Shown in pieces: positions 10,490 through 22,500 of a stretch of 64,000 nt of DNA. Made by a program: the position numbers and the translations under genes. This stretch comes from Paraescarpia echinospica. Taxonomy: Eukaryota; Annelida; Polychaeta; Sabellida; Siboglinidae. The notes below the pieces were generated by a model. The model was not told the origin of the DNA and searched no databases. It saw only the letters and a list, made by a program, of their open reading frames with translations. Position 1 is the stretch's first letter, and the number at the start of each line of letters is the position of its first letter. The stretch lies in NCBI GenBank assembly GCA_020002185.1, contig CM034539.1, positions 27,292,721 to 27,356,720 on the forward strand. Reading direction: 5' to 3'.

Positions 10490-10574
10490 TCACTTTTCTT
10501 CACCCTCCCTCTCATAATTAAATTCTTCTTCTTCGTCTATTTCCTTATCTTCATCCCAACCGTAGTCACGCACT
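10490..10574 (-). CDS. Possible terminal coding exon of a minus-strand host gene (acidic C-terminus)
   Basis: Reading the minus strand, a pyrimidine-rich acceptor (TTGCATACCTTTTCAG) is followed by an open frame encoding VRDYGWDEDKEIDEEEEF, then a Glu-rich end and TGA (10490-10492). AATAAA follows 18 bases later. The exon begins in phase 2 (one base completes the first codon). The candidate first exon at 41738-41832 on the same strand ends with two extra bases, so the two are phase-compatible, although 31 kb apart. No gene family is recognised. The acidic, Trp-containing tail looks like real protein rather than random translation, but it is short. Confidence 0.35.
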
Positions 10575-11339
10575 CTGAAAAGGTATGCAAAAAATTAAAT
10601 ACTGTATTAAAAACTATATTTTACAAGTAAGCGATATTGATTAGACCACACGCGCAAGAGCAGTCAACGTACCAAACCTATCACACTCTTCATAAATAAT
10701 TGTTGTACCAACAGCAAAAATAATGAATTACTTGTTTTATGCAGTGATCACACGGACGGTTTTGTAATATGTTTGGCCATCGACATGTACACATACAACG
10801 TTCAGTCATATTATTATCCAATATACAGGGGAACTTCCGGTGGTGAATTGGTTTGAATTTGGTGCAGCAAACTTGCGAAAATATAAGGATATTTGATCAA
10901 GATAAGTGATATTATTGAGTGTATAGCATACATAACGTAATTATAGATATATATTAAGCAATATTTTTGTTAAAAGTTAGCTAGAGGGAGTAATCTAGGG
11001 TAGATTAAAAGGAGGCGATTTGCGAGCGATAATTGGGGACGTTAATGTAATCGGAACGTTGTTTACAAAATAGGTCACTGGCGAAGTTAACGTAACGTAA
11101 ACGACAACAGAATAGCATTATTTGAGATAATCGATATAGTTAGATGAGTAATTAAAACCTGAAATAACAACCTTTTAAAGTGTATATTAGTACACAGGAA
11201 ACAATCTTTGTAAAGACTTCCTTGTATCTAAGCCTAACTTGAATACATTGTCATCGACATCGTAACTAGGTAAGGCACGGTGTGTCACTGTGTGTTAACA
11301 AATATAACTAACTATAACCTAAACAATCTGGTGTTAATT
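10575..11339. other. Likely intron or intergenic DNA, no feature recognised
   Basis: AT-rich sequence between the possible terminal exon and the CR1 element. No ORF or repeat family was recognised. The 5' end of the CR1 element may extend into it. Confidence 0.4.
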
Positions 11340-11429
11340 GTACACAGAAAAGTCTTTTCAAAGACTATATAAAAACTATTTTGAACATAACTAAATTCTG
11401 ATATGGCACCTTGCAAGCGGCAACTCTGG

Positions 11430-12259
11430 GCAAAATGACACTTAGATTGCAACGACTGCCAGAACTGGGTGGATTTTGCGTTGTCTGGCTGTCCAAAATC
11501 ATGGGCAGAGACAAAAGATGTGATGGGAGGAAAGAAGAAGGGACGAAAGGAAGTGAGAATAAATGTGCTAGAAGAGAAGATGACAGGAGGAAAGGGGACA
11601 AGAGAAAACGCGACAGGAAAGAAGGGAATGGAAGAGAATGTGACAGGAGAGAAGACGGCAAGAGGAAAAGACAACAACCAGACATATGCAAACCGGAGGA
11701 GCTACTCCTAGGCAGTGATTGAGAGGGCAAGGAGAAAAGAGAGAGTGTTTATGGGCGATTCAATTCTGAGAAAAACAGACAAGACTATATGCGAGGGGAA
11801 GGACGTTGTTGTATGTCTACCGGGGGCTAGGATAGAGCATGTGACCGAAAGGGTAGAGAAGGTATTGGGACATGGCAAGGGAGGGTCTATACTAGTACAC
11901 GTAGGGACAAACAATGCAGACAAGAAGGGAACAACTGGGATAGTTCAGAAGTACAGACATCTAGTAAGGAAGCAAAAGAAGACAAGAGTGGAACAGGTTG
12001 TTCTCTCAGGAATTTTGCCAGTAATGGGAGGAAGGGGGCAAGATACAGAAACTGTAAGAGGATGGCGATCAACGCACTAGTTGAGCAGATGTGTGAAGAA
12101 GAGGGCGTGTGATTCATAGACTTATGGGGGTACTTTGTTGGGAGAGAAGATATGTACATGAGAGATGGCCTCCATCTAAGTGGAAAGGGGACAGCAGTAT
12201 TATCAGAGAATCTGCTGAGATCTGTTGACAGTGTGACAAGTTGCATCTATTTAAACTAA
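11430..12259 (+). pseudogene. CR1 ORF1: PHD-like zinc finger and SGNH/GDSL esterase domain
   Basis: At the start CNDCQNWVDFALSGC (about 11444-11490) resembles the Cys-x2-Cys...Trp...Cys core of a PHD finger; an in-frame TGA lies just before it. A Lys/Glu/Gly-rich linker follows, with an in-frame TAG at 11709-11711. The SGNH esterase then shows VFMGDSILRKT (catalytic Ser in GDS, about 11749), VHVGTNN, and after a frameshift near 12040 FIDLWGYFVGREDMYM and RDGLHLSGKG with the Asp and His of the triad. CR1 ORF1 proteins are known to combine PHD and esterase domains and are thought to bind RNA or membranes during retrotransposition. The stop (12257-12259) overlaps the start of ORF2. Confidence 0.8.
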
Positions 12260-15074
12260 ATTCGCAGGGGGGACTCGCAGAGAAGCCTGAAACTGGAGAC
12301 ATAGATAAAGACAGCAAAACTAGTTCAGCAAAGAACAGTCTGGAAAACTGTTCTGAAGCTGGGTATAAATGTGTTTGTTTAAATGCAAGGAGTATAGTAA
12401 ACAAAAGAAATGAACTAAACATTATGGTAGAAGATATTGACCCTCACATAATAGGTATAACCGAATCATGGGCAACCACCGATATATCAGATGCCGAATT
12501 GGGACTGACAGGATATGTAATGTTTAGGAAAGATAGAATAGGAAGAAGGGGAGGTGGAGTTATTTTATATATTAAAGAATCTATCCAGGCTTATGCAATA
12601 ACATTCGACAGAGAAGCAGATTGCGAAGAAGCTGTTTGGTGTAACATAGTTACAGGAAACTCAACGTTAACGGCTGGATTAGTTTATCGAAGTCCAAACA
12701 TAAGCATAGAAGAGAATGAAAAAATACAAAACGCTATAAGGGAAGTGAGCAAACGGGACTGTGTTATTATAGGGGATTTCAACCATGGGCATATACAATG
12801 GAAATCTCTACAGAGTATGGATAGTGAGGACCACAAGTTTTTAGTTTTAGTACAAGATAGTTTCCTTTCTCAACATGTGCTAGAACTAACCAGGGGAGAG
12901 AATGTGTTAGACATAGTTTTGTCCTCACAGAATGAATTAGTTGACAATGTCAGGATATGTGAGCCACTGGGGAATAGTGATCACAGCCAGATACATTTTA
13001 CCATCAAAGTAAAATCAGAAAGGAATAGTAAAAAGCAGTACAGGAGAAATTTCCACAAAGGAAAATATAAGGACATAAGGAAATATTTACCAAAGATAGA
13101 CTGGAATAACACACTGAAGAATAAGACAGCAACAGAATGTTGGGATAACTTAAAGAGTGAAATTGAATGCATCATCGTCAAATATGTTCCCTTAAAAAAA
13201 CACGGGAAACGGTCCAAAAAGAAACACTTATCGAAAGAATACAAAATTAAGTATAAACAAATGATGTGGAAGTCATATAGACGTACTGGAAATGACGAAG
13301 ACTACACCATTTATAAAGAAGCACTAAACCAAGCTACAACTGAAATTAGAAATTCAAAGAGAAGCTATGAACATAAATTAGCTTGTAATATAAAACATGA
13401 CAGCAAGAGTTTTTATGCGTATGTTCGAAGCAAACAGAACGTTCAGGATAAGGTCGGTCCTCTAGAAGATAATGCTGGAAATATAATATCAGAAGGATTC
13501 TTAATGGCAGAAGACCTGAATGAGTATTTTAGTTCAGTATTTACCAGAGAAGACAATAGTTCACTGCCAGTACCAGAGGCTAAGTTCAAAGGGGCAGAAT
13601 CAGACTATTTAAGACAGTTAATTGTAACCCCAGAAATGATAACAAAGAAAATTAGGGCTAAGAACGATAATAAATCACCTGGACTGGATTGTATTCCACC
13701 CAAACTACTATCGGAAATTGTAGAACAAATTAGCATGCTTGCAACAGTTTTCAACTTGTCATTAGAAGAGGGAGTGGTTCCTTTAGAATGGAAAGAAGCA
13801 AACATTATACCGTTATTTAAAAAAGATTCGAGAAACAAGTCAAATAATTATAGACCAGTTAGTTTAACATCGGTGATTTGTAAATTATTAGAAAGACTAA
13901 TTAAAGATCACATGTTGGATTTTCTTGTTAATCATAACTTGATAAACCTATCTCAACATGGGTTTCTAAAAGCGAGGTCATTAACAAATATGTTATGTTT
14001 TTTGGAAGATATCACTAAGTGGGTAGATGATGGATCACCAGTAGATATCATCTACTTAGATTTTCAAAAAGCTTTCGATAAAGTGCCACATCAGATATTA
14101 CTGCTTAAACTAAAGGCCCATGGCATAGGAAATGGTATAATTAACTGGATAGAAAAATGGCTGATTGACAGAAGACAACGGGTAGTTGTTGATGGGGAGG
14201 CTTCAAACTGGAAATCAGTTTTGAGTGGGGTTCCACAGGGATCAGTACTGCGACCTATATTATTCTTAATATATATATAAACGATTTGGACGATGATATA
14301 GCTAGCAAGGTGTTGAAATTTGCAGATGATACAAAAGTGTTTAGAAGAATTAAAAGTGATGGAGATAGACAGCATTTACAAGATGATCTTGACAGGTTGA
14401 TCAAATGATCCGAAAAGTGGGAAATGTTGTTCAATTTTGGGAAATGTAAATGCCTTCACACAGGACATGGGAACGAATATGTAGAATATACAATGGGGGG
14501 AACTGTGCTAAATACTACTGTAAAAGAAAAAGACTTAGGGCTGACAATTAGTGCTGACATGAAGGTTTCAGAGCAGTGAGGAATTGCAGCTTCAAAAGGA
14601 AATCAAATCCTTGGATTGAAATATAGCATATAAAGAAAACGAACTAATAATACCGCTGTACAAAACAATAGTTAGGCCTCATTTAGAATATTCTATACAA
14701 GCGTGGAGGCCATACCGCAAGATATGCTAGAAAGAGTACAGAGGAGAGCGACTAAAATGATACCAAAACTGAGGGATCGTAGTTATGAAAAACGCCTAAA
14801 AGAATGTGGTTCAACTACACTAGAGACCAGGTGATTGAGAGGAGATCAGATAGAAGTGTTTAAAATATTGAATGGTTATGAAAATATTGATAGAAATATG
14901 TTTTTTTCAGTTAAGAAAGATAGAAAGACTAGAGGACATGAAGTTACATTAGTAAAGGAGCAATGTAGATTAGACGTAAGAAAGTTCTCATTTTCACAAA
15001 GGACTCTGAATGAATGGAACAGATTATCTGATGATTGTGTGGGTGCTAGTAGTGTGAATATGTTTAAAAATTAA
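12241..15074 (+). pseudogene. CR1 ORF2: AP endonuclease and reverse transcriptase
   Basis: The long frame (12241-14280, 679 codons) has the apurinic endonuclease (LNARSIVNKRNEL, ITESWATTDI, VIIGDFNHG, NSDHSQIHF), a basic linker, then RT motifs (KSPGLDCIPPKLL, NNYRPVSLTSVICKL, DFQKAFDKVPH, LSGVPQGSVLRPILFLIY). A TA-tract length change at about 14269-14280 shifts the frame just before the catalytic LKFADDTKVF (about 14310-14340). Further stops occur at 14406-14408 and 14577-14579, then more. The C-terminal region (14835-15074) has FKILNGYENIDRNMFF and WNRLSDDCVGASSVNMFKN. The domain order and ending are typical of CR1. Confidence 0.9.
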
Positions 15075-15277
15075 ATCGACACATACCTCAAAAGGGCTGG
15101 ATATATGTAGATAAAAGGGTTGGACTCTCGATAAGCCAAAGGGCTTCCTTTTCCACCTACCATCTAGAGTTAATTCTCTGGATGGCAATCTTGTTAAATC
15201 TTGTTAAATTATCCAATCCTTCAACTATCTTCCCGTTATTTCAAATGTCACTTATAAAAATCTTCTTCCTTCCACAG

Positions 15278-15347
15278 CGTCATCACTGACCGTATCCAAG
15301 GCAATGTAGGCAACACATTCAACTTTGAGACACGACTGGTCTGCTAA
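15278..15347 (+). CDS. Possible short terminal exon of a plus-strand gene
   Basis: A pyrimidine-rich acceptor (TCTTCTTCCTTCCACAG, ending 15277) precedes a 22-codon frame reading VITDRIQGNVGNTFNFETRL plus VC and TAA (15345-15347). The peptide is not low complexity, but I do not recognise it, no poly(A) signal follows closely, and no partner exon is visible upstream. It may equally be chance. Confidence 0.15.
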
Positions 15348-16199
15348 TTCAAAACATATATTGAATCAGTATAGCCGGGCACTGGATGCGGTTGGGGGGT
15401 ATCGGGTAACTCTCTACGGCGTGTATTATTAATCAAATTATAACGAACGTGGTCTTTTAGTTGATCTTATAAATAGACTTTGTTGAAGTGATCAATTGTA
15501 ATTACCAACTGTTTCTGTAATCGTTATTGTCCGAAAGCAACTCCCTTGATGGTAAACAAATGCCGAGTGCATTTATGCAAGCGTTTTATCAAGTTAATTT
15601 TGATTTGTGAGCAAATCTGTGAGGTCAAAAGGTTCTTAACGGAATTAAACGAGCACATATCAACCTTGTATATAAAGCACGCAAAGTCAGTTGTTCCTTC
15701 TGATCGAACGCAACATGACTTATCATTCAACCTTGCGACACAGCAGGCACAATAATCGATGTCTTTGTTGGAACTTTGTTGGAAGATGGTAAGTGAACAT
15801 TTTGTTTTCAACCGCCCCTTGACAATAGTCACTTGTGTGCAAGTCAGGAAAAACGTGTTTTTTATTCATCATGTAAAAATTGCCATCGATAGGTCACGAT
15901 AATTGGGAAAGGCTACGTCTGTGATATTCACAGACACAAAAGAGGTCAAGTTACTTACAAATTCGCTATGCGGCGTTATCTAATCTCCGGGCAAAAGTTA
16001 CCATACAAAAATCATCCAACGCCGGCTTTGACAACTATGTCCTGTCATGACTAAAACTCATCCAGTCCTCGTCCACACCTGATTCTGTTTGCAGGAGGCA
16101 GCCATCTTCCCTGAACAAGTTCAATCCAATTTCAGATGGATTCAATAACAAAACATCCTGCATCAGACACACACCAAATCAGACCGTCAACAACGTCAC

Positions 16200-16652
16200 A
16201 TGAACATCGATCATATTGTGATATCAGACGATGAACATGACAGCCCATCTGTTAGGAGACAACTGACCTTAACATCTCCAACTATCAGTGACGAAGAGCA
16301 GCCAAAGATTGACCTGACGAAATGTACCTGGTCATCTTCTGATAATGATGAGTGTGATGATGATGATGATCTGAGAAAGACCGTGGCTAAAGTGAATGAA
16401 ATCTGAGATCACAAGGAACAAAGGATGATCCAACAGGCTTTTGAAGAAGCCGTGGATACGGCTTGTGTTCGTTATGTGTGTGATGAGCTGTGTCGCGCAT
16501 TTGACCTGACAGAAGGTGATGGCACTCTCATTGATGACGGTATGGTCGAAACATACCTTTGTTGGCCCGTAATATACTTTAATGTACGGTGTTCGGCTAC
16601 GCGATGGCGCAACAAGGACATAGAAAACGTGAAGTGCCAATTGCGTGGTTGA
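16200..16652 (+). pseudogene. Acidic ORF of unknown family interrupted by one stop
   Basis: Two consecutive open stretches are in the same frame, separated by a single TGA (16404-16406). The first is acidic and Ser/Asp-rich (HIVISDDEHDSPSVRRQL, DLTKCTWSSSDNDE, then a Glu/Asp run). The second reads MIQQAFEEAVDTACVRYVCD and ELCRAFDLTEGDGTLIDDGM. The composition and helix pattern look like genuine protein. No family is recognised. It could be a nonsense-disrupted transposon gene, an exon pair, or a host pseudogene. GC-richer sequence with repeated CACGTGACG motifs follows at 16920-17010. Confidence 0.35.
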
Positions 16653-17103
16653 AAGCTGTGTGGTAATGGTGGACATTCAAAAGAAAAAGCACACTCGATG
16701 TCATCTTAAAAACATTATTTTCGTTTCTATAGATAAGCCATTGTCTCCAATTGATCATCATGATGGTAAGATGATGATAACAACGAAGATTAAAGTTCGG
16801 TGTCTGTCAAGCGAGCACTAGCATCCGATACCATGGTACGACGGAAGGTGAAGCTTCTTGATCGTCACGACATTCGCCGCCGCCTACTTCGCAAGAGTAT
16901 TCAGAAGAAATCGATATAATTCCGATCACCTCAACCACGTGACGCGATGCGTGTCCATACACCACCACGTGACGCGCCAGAAACATCCGTACCATGTGAT
17001 GTCGTCTTCGGTGTTCCTATCGAACCGCCATCGCTCGAACTCTCTTCTTGCGGCCACCTAGTTGGTGGTCATTTATCCCGATATCGCCCTATGTGACAAA
17101 GCC

Positions 17104-17136
17104 AGTTATCTCCTATTTATTACATAGGAGATAACT
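17104..17136. repeat. Perfect 12-bp inverted repeat (hairpin)
   Basis: AGTTATCTCCTA at 17104-17115 is matched by TAGGAGATAACT at 17125-17136 with a 9-base loop. No U-run follows, and no gene ends here. Possibly the remaining joined ends of a small transposon. Confidence 0.6.
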
Positions 17137-17599
17137 TGGTTACGGTTCTAGATCTATCGGATCTTGCAAAATAGAAATGGACATTTAATTGTGTATATTG
17201 TTTTGTAGAATACAGTGACTTTTAAGTTAAAGATTGGTGTTTCGCTGATTGAGGGACCTAAAAATTTTAATCACCCCAAGCGTCGGTGCATTTACTGAGT
17301 CATTACTGTGGTAAGATTTTTAGCTGTTTGGTAATTTCATATTGTGAACCGCTGATGATTTTTTCACTGAAAGTTAAACTTAAAAAAACTTTCTCTTTAA
17401 AATCCCTTTTTTAGTTTTCACTAAATACTGGGTAATGTGTAATCGCAAGTGACTAGTTTGACGAACATATATTAACTAATTATGCATTTCCTCAACTGTT
17501 GACATGTTGGGAGGATATTTGTATACCTTAGCTACATACATAATTTCTATGGATACAATTTTGAAGCAGGCTGAAACTTTGCATTACACTCTCCACACA

Positions 17600-17935
17600 C
17601 AGTAGAGCGCAGTGGCTCAGTGACTAGGGCTTTGAACTCTCGACTGAGAGAACCCGGGTTCGAATTATGTGCTGCGGTGTCGAACCTTGGTAAAGTTCGT
17701 TCACTCTACGTTGCTTCAGTTCACTCAGCTGTATGAATGAGTATCTGGCTATAGACCATGGTGGATATTTGTGTACGAATAGTCTTCGCGCATTAATTGC
17801 AGCGTGGTTGGATGCTTCCCAGAGAAGTCGAGATGGTATTCTATTGAACAGCTATGCCAGGGAGAAAAGTGTATAGCCCTTTGAACAGTCCTGAGGACTG
17901 GATACTACACCATATAAGAACATATATTGTAATAC
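17600..17935 (+). mobile_element. tRNA-derived SINE
   Basis: The 5' part looks like a tRNA gene: an A box-like TGGCTCAGTGAC and a B box GGTTCGAATT about 44 bases apart, with an anticodon-arm-like stretch between them. A body of about 250 bases follows, with text such as CACTCAGCTGTATGAATGAG and GGTGGATATTTGTGTACG, ending in an AT-rich tail. This is the standard plan of a tRNA SINE: internal pol III promoter, then body, then a tail borrowed from a LINE. It has no coding capacity and depends on a LINE for movement. I cannot name the family. Confidence 0.7.
17613..17666 (+). promoter_or_regulatory. Pol III internal promoter of the SINE (A box 17613-17623, B box 17657-17666)
   Basis: The A box fits TRGYNNANNNG and the B box fits GGTTCGANNC except at the last position. 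The spacing is that of a tRNA gene. Confidence 0.6.
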
Positions 17936-18183
17936 AATCTTTGAACTTATTCACCTGCAACAACTCTTAATAAAAGCTTGCGAATATTTGAAATGACAAA
18001 GATAAACACCAACACCAAGGTATTCGAACCTGCAACAGCACTTCAATCAAGGCAAATTTTGAAGTAAATTTAACACACTTTTGTAATCAGGTTATTAATA
18101 GTGATATGACATGTAGTTTAAACGGACTGAATAAGTACACTTGTATATGTGTGTAATGTGTATTTTATGATTAAAAGGTATGT

Positions 18184-18616
18184 ACCAACCTAGCAAGGTA
18201 GTCATATTGACAGTGTATGTATACAATATACACCAACCTAGCAAGGTAGTCATATTGACAGTGTATGTATACAATATATATCAACCTAGCAAGGTAGTCA
18301 TATTGACAGTGTATGTATACAATAAATACCAACCTAGCAAGGTAGTCATATTGACAGTGTATGTATACAATAAATACCAACCTAGCAAAATAGTCATATT
18401 GACAGTGTATGTATATAATATATACCAACCTAGCAAGGTAGTCATATTGACAGTGTATGTATATAATATATACCAACCTAGCAAGGTAGTCATATTAACA
18501 GTGTATGTATACAATACATACCAACCTAGCAAGGTAGTCATATTGACAGTGTATGTATACAATATATATAAACCTAGCAAGGTAGTCATATTGACAGTGT
18601 ATGTACACCGCACCAC
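18184..18616. repeat. 48-bp minisatellite, nine tandem units
   Basis: Units start at 18184, 18232, 18280 and every 48 bases to 18568, beginning ACCAACCTAGCAAGGTAGTC and ending near GTATGTATACAATAT. Units differ by one to three bases. Because 48 is divisible by three and the unit lacks stops in several frames, long artefactual ORFs run through it on both strands (16-residue repeats). The unit holds small dyads (CCTAGCAAGG, GTATAC). No promoter or splice signals suggest it is translated. Confidence 0.95.
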
Positions 18617-19028
18617 GTAATTTGGATTCAATTTATTTTTCCATTCTACAATTGTACTTAATACAATCACAAAATAAACTGAAGCCAAATCCTTCCTAGT
18701 CTGATACTTCGTTGGGAAATGAAAGACAATTACCAGGCTCCAAAAATACATCGCGGGGTATGCTCCTACAGCCAGGAACACGAGAGTAAACCATTACAGC
18801 GCCCTTGCCTCGTTGTCTATCTAAGATGGCGTGAGTGTGGGTTGCTTGTAAGTTAGACAAGGTTGAGTGCGTATATTCCATCTGCCAAATCGTAATTGGG
18901 GAACTTCGGCTAAAATGTTTCTTATACTATGCCAGGGTGATCTAAGTGGTTAAAAGTCAAAAAGGTTATTTGAGGTCCCCACTTACAGGCATGTGTGTTA
19001 TGTAAACGTCACCAGTTAGGCCTCTCCA

Positions 19029-19590
19029 CCCACACACACAAACACACACACACACAGACTCATACGCACACGCACACGCCACGCACACGGCGTTAGTGAG
19101 ATAATATTATATTTTTGATTTCTATCATAAAACGTGTTGTCGTTGATTTTCACAATTGTGCAACGTCGTTTAACCAGCGTTGTTTTGTCGTTCGGAACAT
19201 GCATTCAAAGCTGTAAGTTTAATCTAACGGGTATCTTTATGTCAAATGAAAGAAAATGCCATACACATACACCTGGATGAATTCAGATAGGTAATATTAT
19301 CAATCCACAAACACCCATAAGGGCACTGCATTAGCATCTGTCAAAACGTGGCCCAGCAAGCGATCTGAGCACCTAAAGTAAGCACATACAGTCACAACGT
19401 ATACAGTCACGCATCTTATCACTAGTATAACTAAGCCGTTATGATTTTTTTGTACTGGCACACTCAAGCCATCAAAAGACACATAAAGCAGCTGATAACT
19501 GGTCTAATATATATATATATACGTGTGTGTGTGTGTGTTTGTTTGTGTGTGTGTGTGTGTGTGAGTGTGTGTGTTTGCGTGTGTGTCAGT
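19029..19590. repeat. Two CA/TG microsatellites (19029-19080 and 19525-19590)
   Basis: The first is a (CA)n-rich tract on the plus strand; the second is a (TG)n tract preceded by a short (TA)n. They are of opposite orientation. No gene was seen between them. Confidence 0.8.
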
Positions 19591-22500
19591 GAATTTGTTA
19601 ATACAAGCATGACAACTGGCATTCATTAATCCTCAACAAAATACAGTTGGTTGTACGGCCATGTCAGATGTTGTTACAGTCATTTTGTTAAAACACCGTT
19701 AAACCAAATGTTCTCAATTCTGTATTATATATCCGTACATAGGTTTTGTGGCAAAATAAAAGTTTTGGGGACAATGAATTCAATTGTGTTGTTGGTGTTG
19801 ACCTTCCCCAAAACGTGGGCCATTATAAGCTAATTCCCAAATATTTTAACGAAGAATTGACATAGGGGAATAATAGTTGCACCAATGTATAAATGTACCG
19901 TCTAGTCCAAAGGACATGTATTTGCGCGTGCGTGTATGCATGTGCGTGTACATTATGATATACTGTATATCTAGTCCAAAAGACAGCTTAATGTGCTTTT
20001 CATATCACACCTGGCAGACTTGTTTATTCGATGACCATTTCGTCTACTCCTTACGTTACTCACGCTTCAATCAAAGTGCAAAACATGTTGATATATCTAC
20101 CATTGTTTATAGACAAAGACAATATCAGCTGAATGAACCGAGACACGGTGTGCGTAGGTGTGTGTAATTACGTGTAATCTAGTCTCTTCTACAAGTTAAG
20201 TTGCTCTCCAAGAGGTCCGTTGTAAAATCGATTTGGTTTGTGTTGATTCCATTGTTTTGTTAAAAGCACGCTGCGGTTACACATAAATAACGTTATCAGT
20301 TCGCCAATTGTCTAGTCATTTGTATCGGCAGTAAGAGACAAACCTACACGTTATTGTCAGGAATATAGTTTTATAACTTCTTACCTCAAAACGTGTTTAA
20401 GTGCTATTGGGAATTCGTTGCCAAATTCGTTAGTAGGCCCTAATTATATTTTAAGTATAACAAAACGACAAGGTCGGCAAATTGGGCATGTTCTGCTCCA
20501 AAGGAATGGGGTACTGCGTCGGTGAATCAATTTTTGGCGTAACTTATATACTCGCATGTGTATGTGCGTGCTCGTGTGTGTACGTGTGCGTGCGTGCAAG
20601 CGTGCGTATGAATGTGTGATATGATAGAATGGGCGATGAAAGAAAACAGATCGCCGAAAAATAATTCATTGGTGTATAGTCATATGTAGAAAAACCGACC
20701 AAAGGGAGACCCGTGTCACCGTCTTTCCATGCTCTTCACAATCTATTAGTCTTCCAATTAGGATTGGAAATGGACCATCGCGGACTCTGGCAGAGCTTGC
20801 TGCCGGTGGACACGCCAAATTCTTCATTTATAACATGTTTTTTCTCTTGGAATCCTTCCTTGGAAGTAGACTATTTGGAAAGGTGTTTCCTAACACTTAC
20901 ATTATATCCAGTAGTTATGCAATGCATTCAATGTGCTATTTTTATATTTCGTATGCGTTTCGTCGGTTTTTCTGTGAGCGATGCTGCGTCACCTATTGAA
21001 TTACTGTGTGCAGCTGTGCCTGGCATTTCCCAATTCAAACCATTGTTCGCTGGATAGTAATGGCGCCGCCCGGTGCCAATAACGACCGAGTTTTGAAAAT
21101 TATTGTGCGCATCAAATCATGGTGCTGTGTACTAAACATGGTTTGTTCTTTTGCTTGGGCTGTGGTTTTTCGAGTGTTTCATTCCATCTTTAACTGATGA
21201 TTCTTTAACACTAACATTCAAATTCAACATCAGATAATGACACAAAGGGAAAAGTTGGCAACGTTTTGCATACATCGTGCTGAACACACGTTGTGTATGT
21301 GGGTTAAATCGACCCCCACCGTTTCATATACATGGTCATAATGGACCAAATATATCGTAAGGTTGACTGAGGTGTAATGACTGTATTGATTTCTTAAATA
21401 TGTTTGAAGGGGTTGTGACTTGTAACTGAGATCTCTTTGGATGAAAATGTTCACAGTTCCACAATACATATAAAGCTTAGCGTGTAATTTTGTTATAGCA
21501 GCAGTAACACCAGATAGGGATCGGTTCGCGTAGGTAATAGCATTGCACGACTGGGTTGAGTTAATACGTGGTCTAACCATTCAGGAATTGCATCAACCAT
21601 TGTCAATGTTTATCTTTATATCAAATTTTGCAAGTAAATGGTACATACTCTTTCAACAGCAGGTTTTTTTAAGTAACAAGTTAAACATTTGCTGAAAGTC
21701 ATATAACGATAATCTGTAGATATCGTTACCGTCGGCAAGCTGAGCACTCAGTGAAATATCACCCATGAAAATATTCGATATACCTTCAAACGTAGTGATA
21801 TATGATCTTATTATTTTATTATCACCTGTAAAATAAAGTATCTAATGAGCGATAAAAACATTCCTTGTATATGACACCTACTAGGTAATTTACATGTTCT
21901 GTATTCCGCGTATATGAAATCAGGAGAGAAAGATACATTGTGATAACGCCTTATGCTTAGATTGATTCAACACAACCGCTGGTGGAAAACTACTAGGGCG
22001 TGACAAGGTGGACGGCTAAGAAACACATTGCGTATAATGCGCATGTTCTCACTACTTCAAATTTATAATTGATACTGAATTGCTGCTAAGCAAAGGTCAC
22101 GTTAACCTACCAGGCTATTCTTATGAGTTGCGGTATTTGTTTCAGCTTGGAACTGATAATATGAAACTATATTATCGTTAATGTACATACATACACATAT
22201 CCATGATGGTGTGTCTGTGCACTTGTAGTAAACATGTCGCAAATTTTGTGTTTTCATGTACATAAATGTAATGGAATTATCCTACTATAAAATTATCCTT
22301 TCTATTCCACGCGAAACATATCCCAATTCTGATATCTAAGCTCGTAAATTTACCAAACTATGCCTCTTTCTCATGCCGTCTGAATACAACTGTTTATGAT
22401 ACAGTACGATTCCTCACGGCTGATCGAAAAATGAATGCACATACATCGTTTACTCAGATATGCCGCTTACTTAATCATTGCTAACATAACCATACATATG

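Larger units (their letters stand above)
11340..15211 (+). mobile_element. Nearly full-length CR1-type LINE with ORF1 and ORF2, inactive
   Basis: The plus strand carries ORF1 (PHD-like finger plus SGNH esterase) and ORF2 (endonuclease, reverse transcriptase), then a 3' tail with two copies of CTTGTTAAAT at about 15189-15208. A tandem short repeat instead of poly(A) is the usual 3' end of CR1-clade LINEs. The 5' boundary is uncertain. A nonsense codon and frameshift in ORF1, and a frameshift plus several stops in ORF2, show it cannot move. It retains about 3.8 kb, unusually complete for a CR1 copy, most of which are 5' truncated. Confidence 0.85.

Noticed and set aside
15524..15832. Overlapping 102- and 69-codon ORFs on opposite strands
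   Set aside because: Neither shows a domain or exon signals; treated as chance ORFs.
18171..18781. Long repetitive ORFs on both strands across the minisatellite
   Set aside because: They arise because the 48-bp unit is stop-free and divisible by three; there are no start, splice or promoter signals.
20713..21057. 114-codon plus-strand ORF
   Set aside because: No recognisable domain, no splice or poly(A) context, and overlapping frames look equally good.
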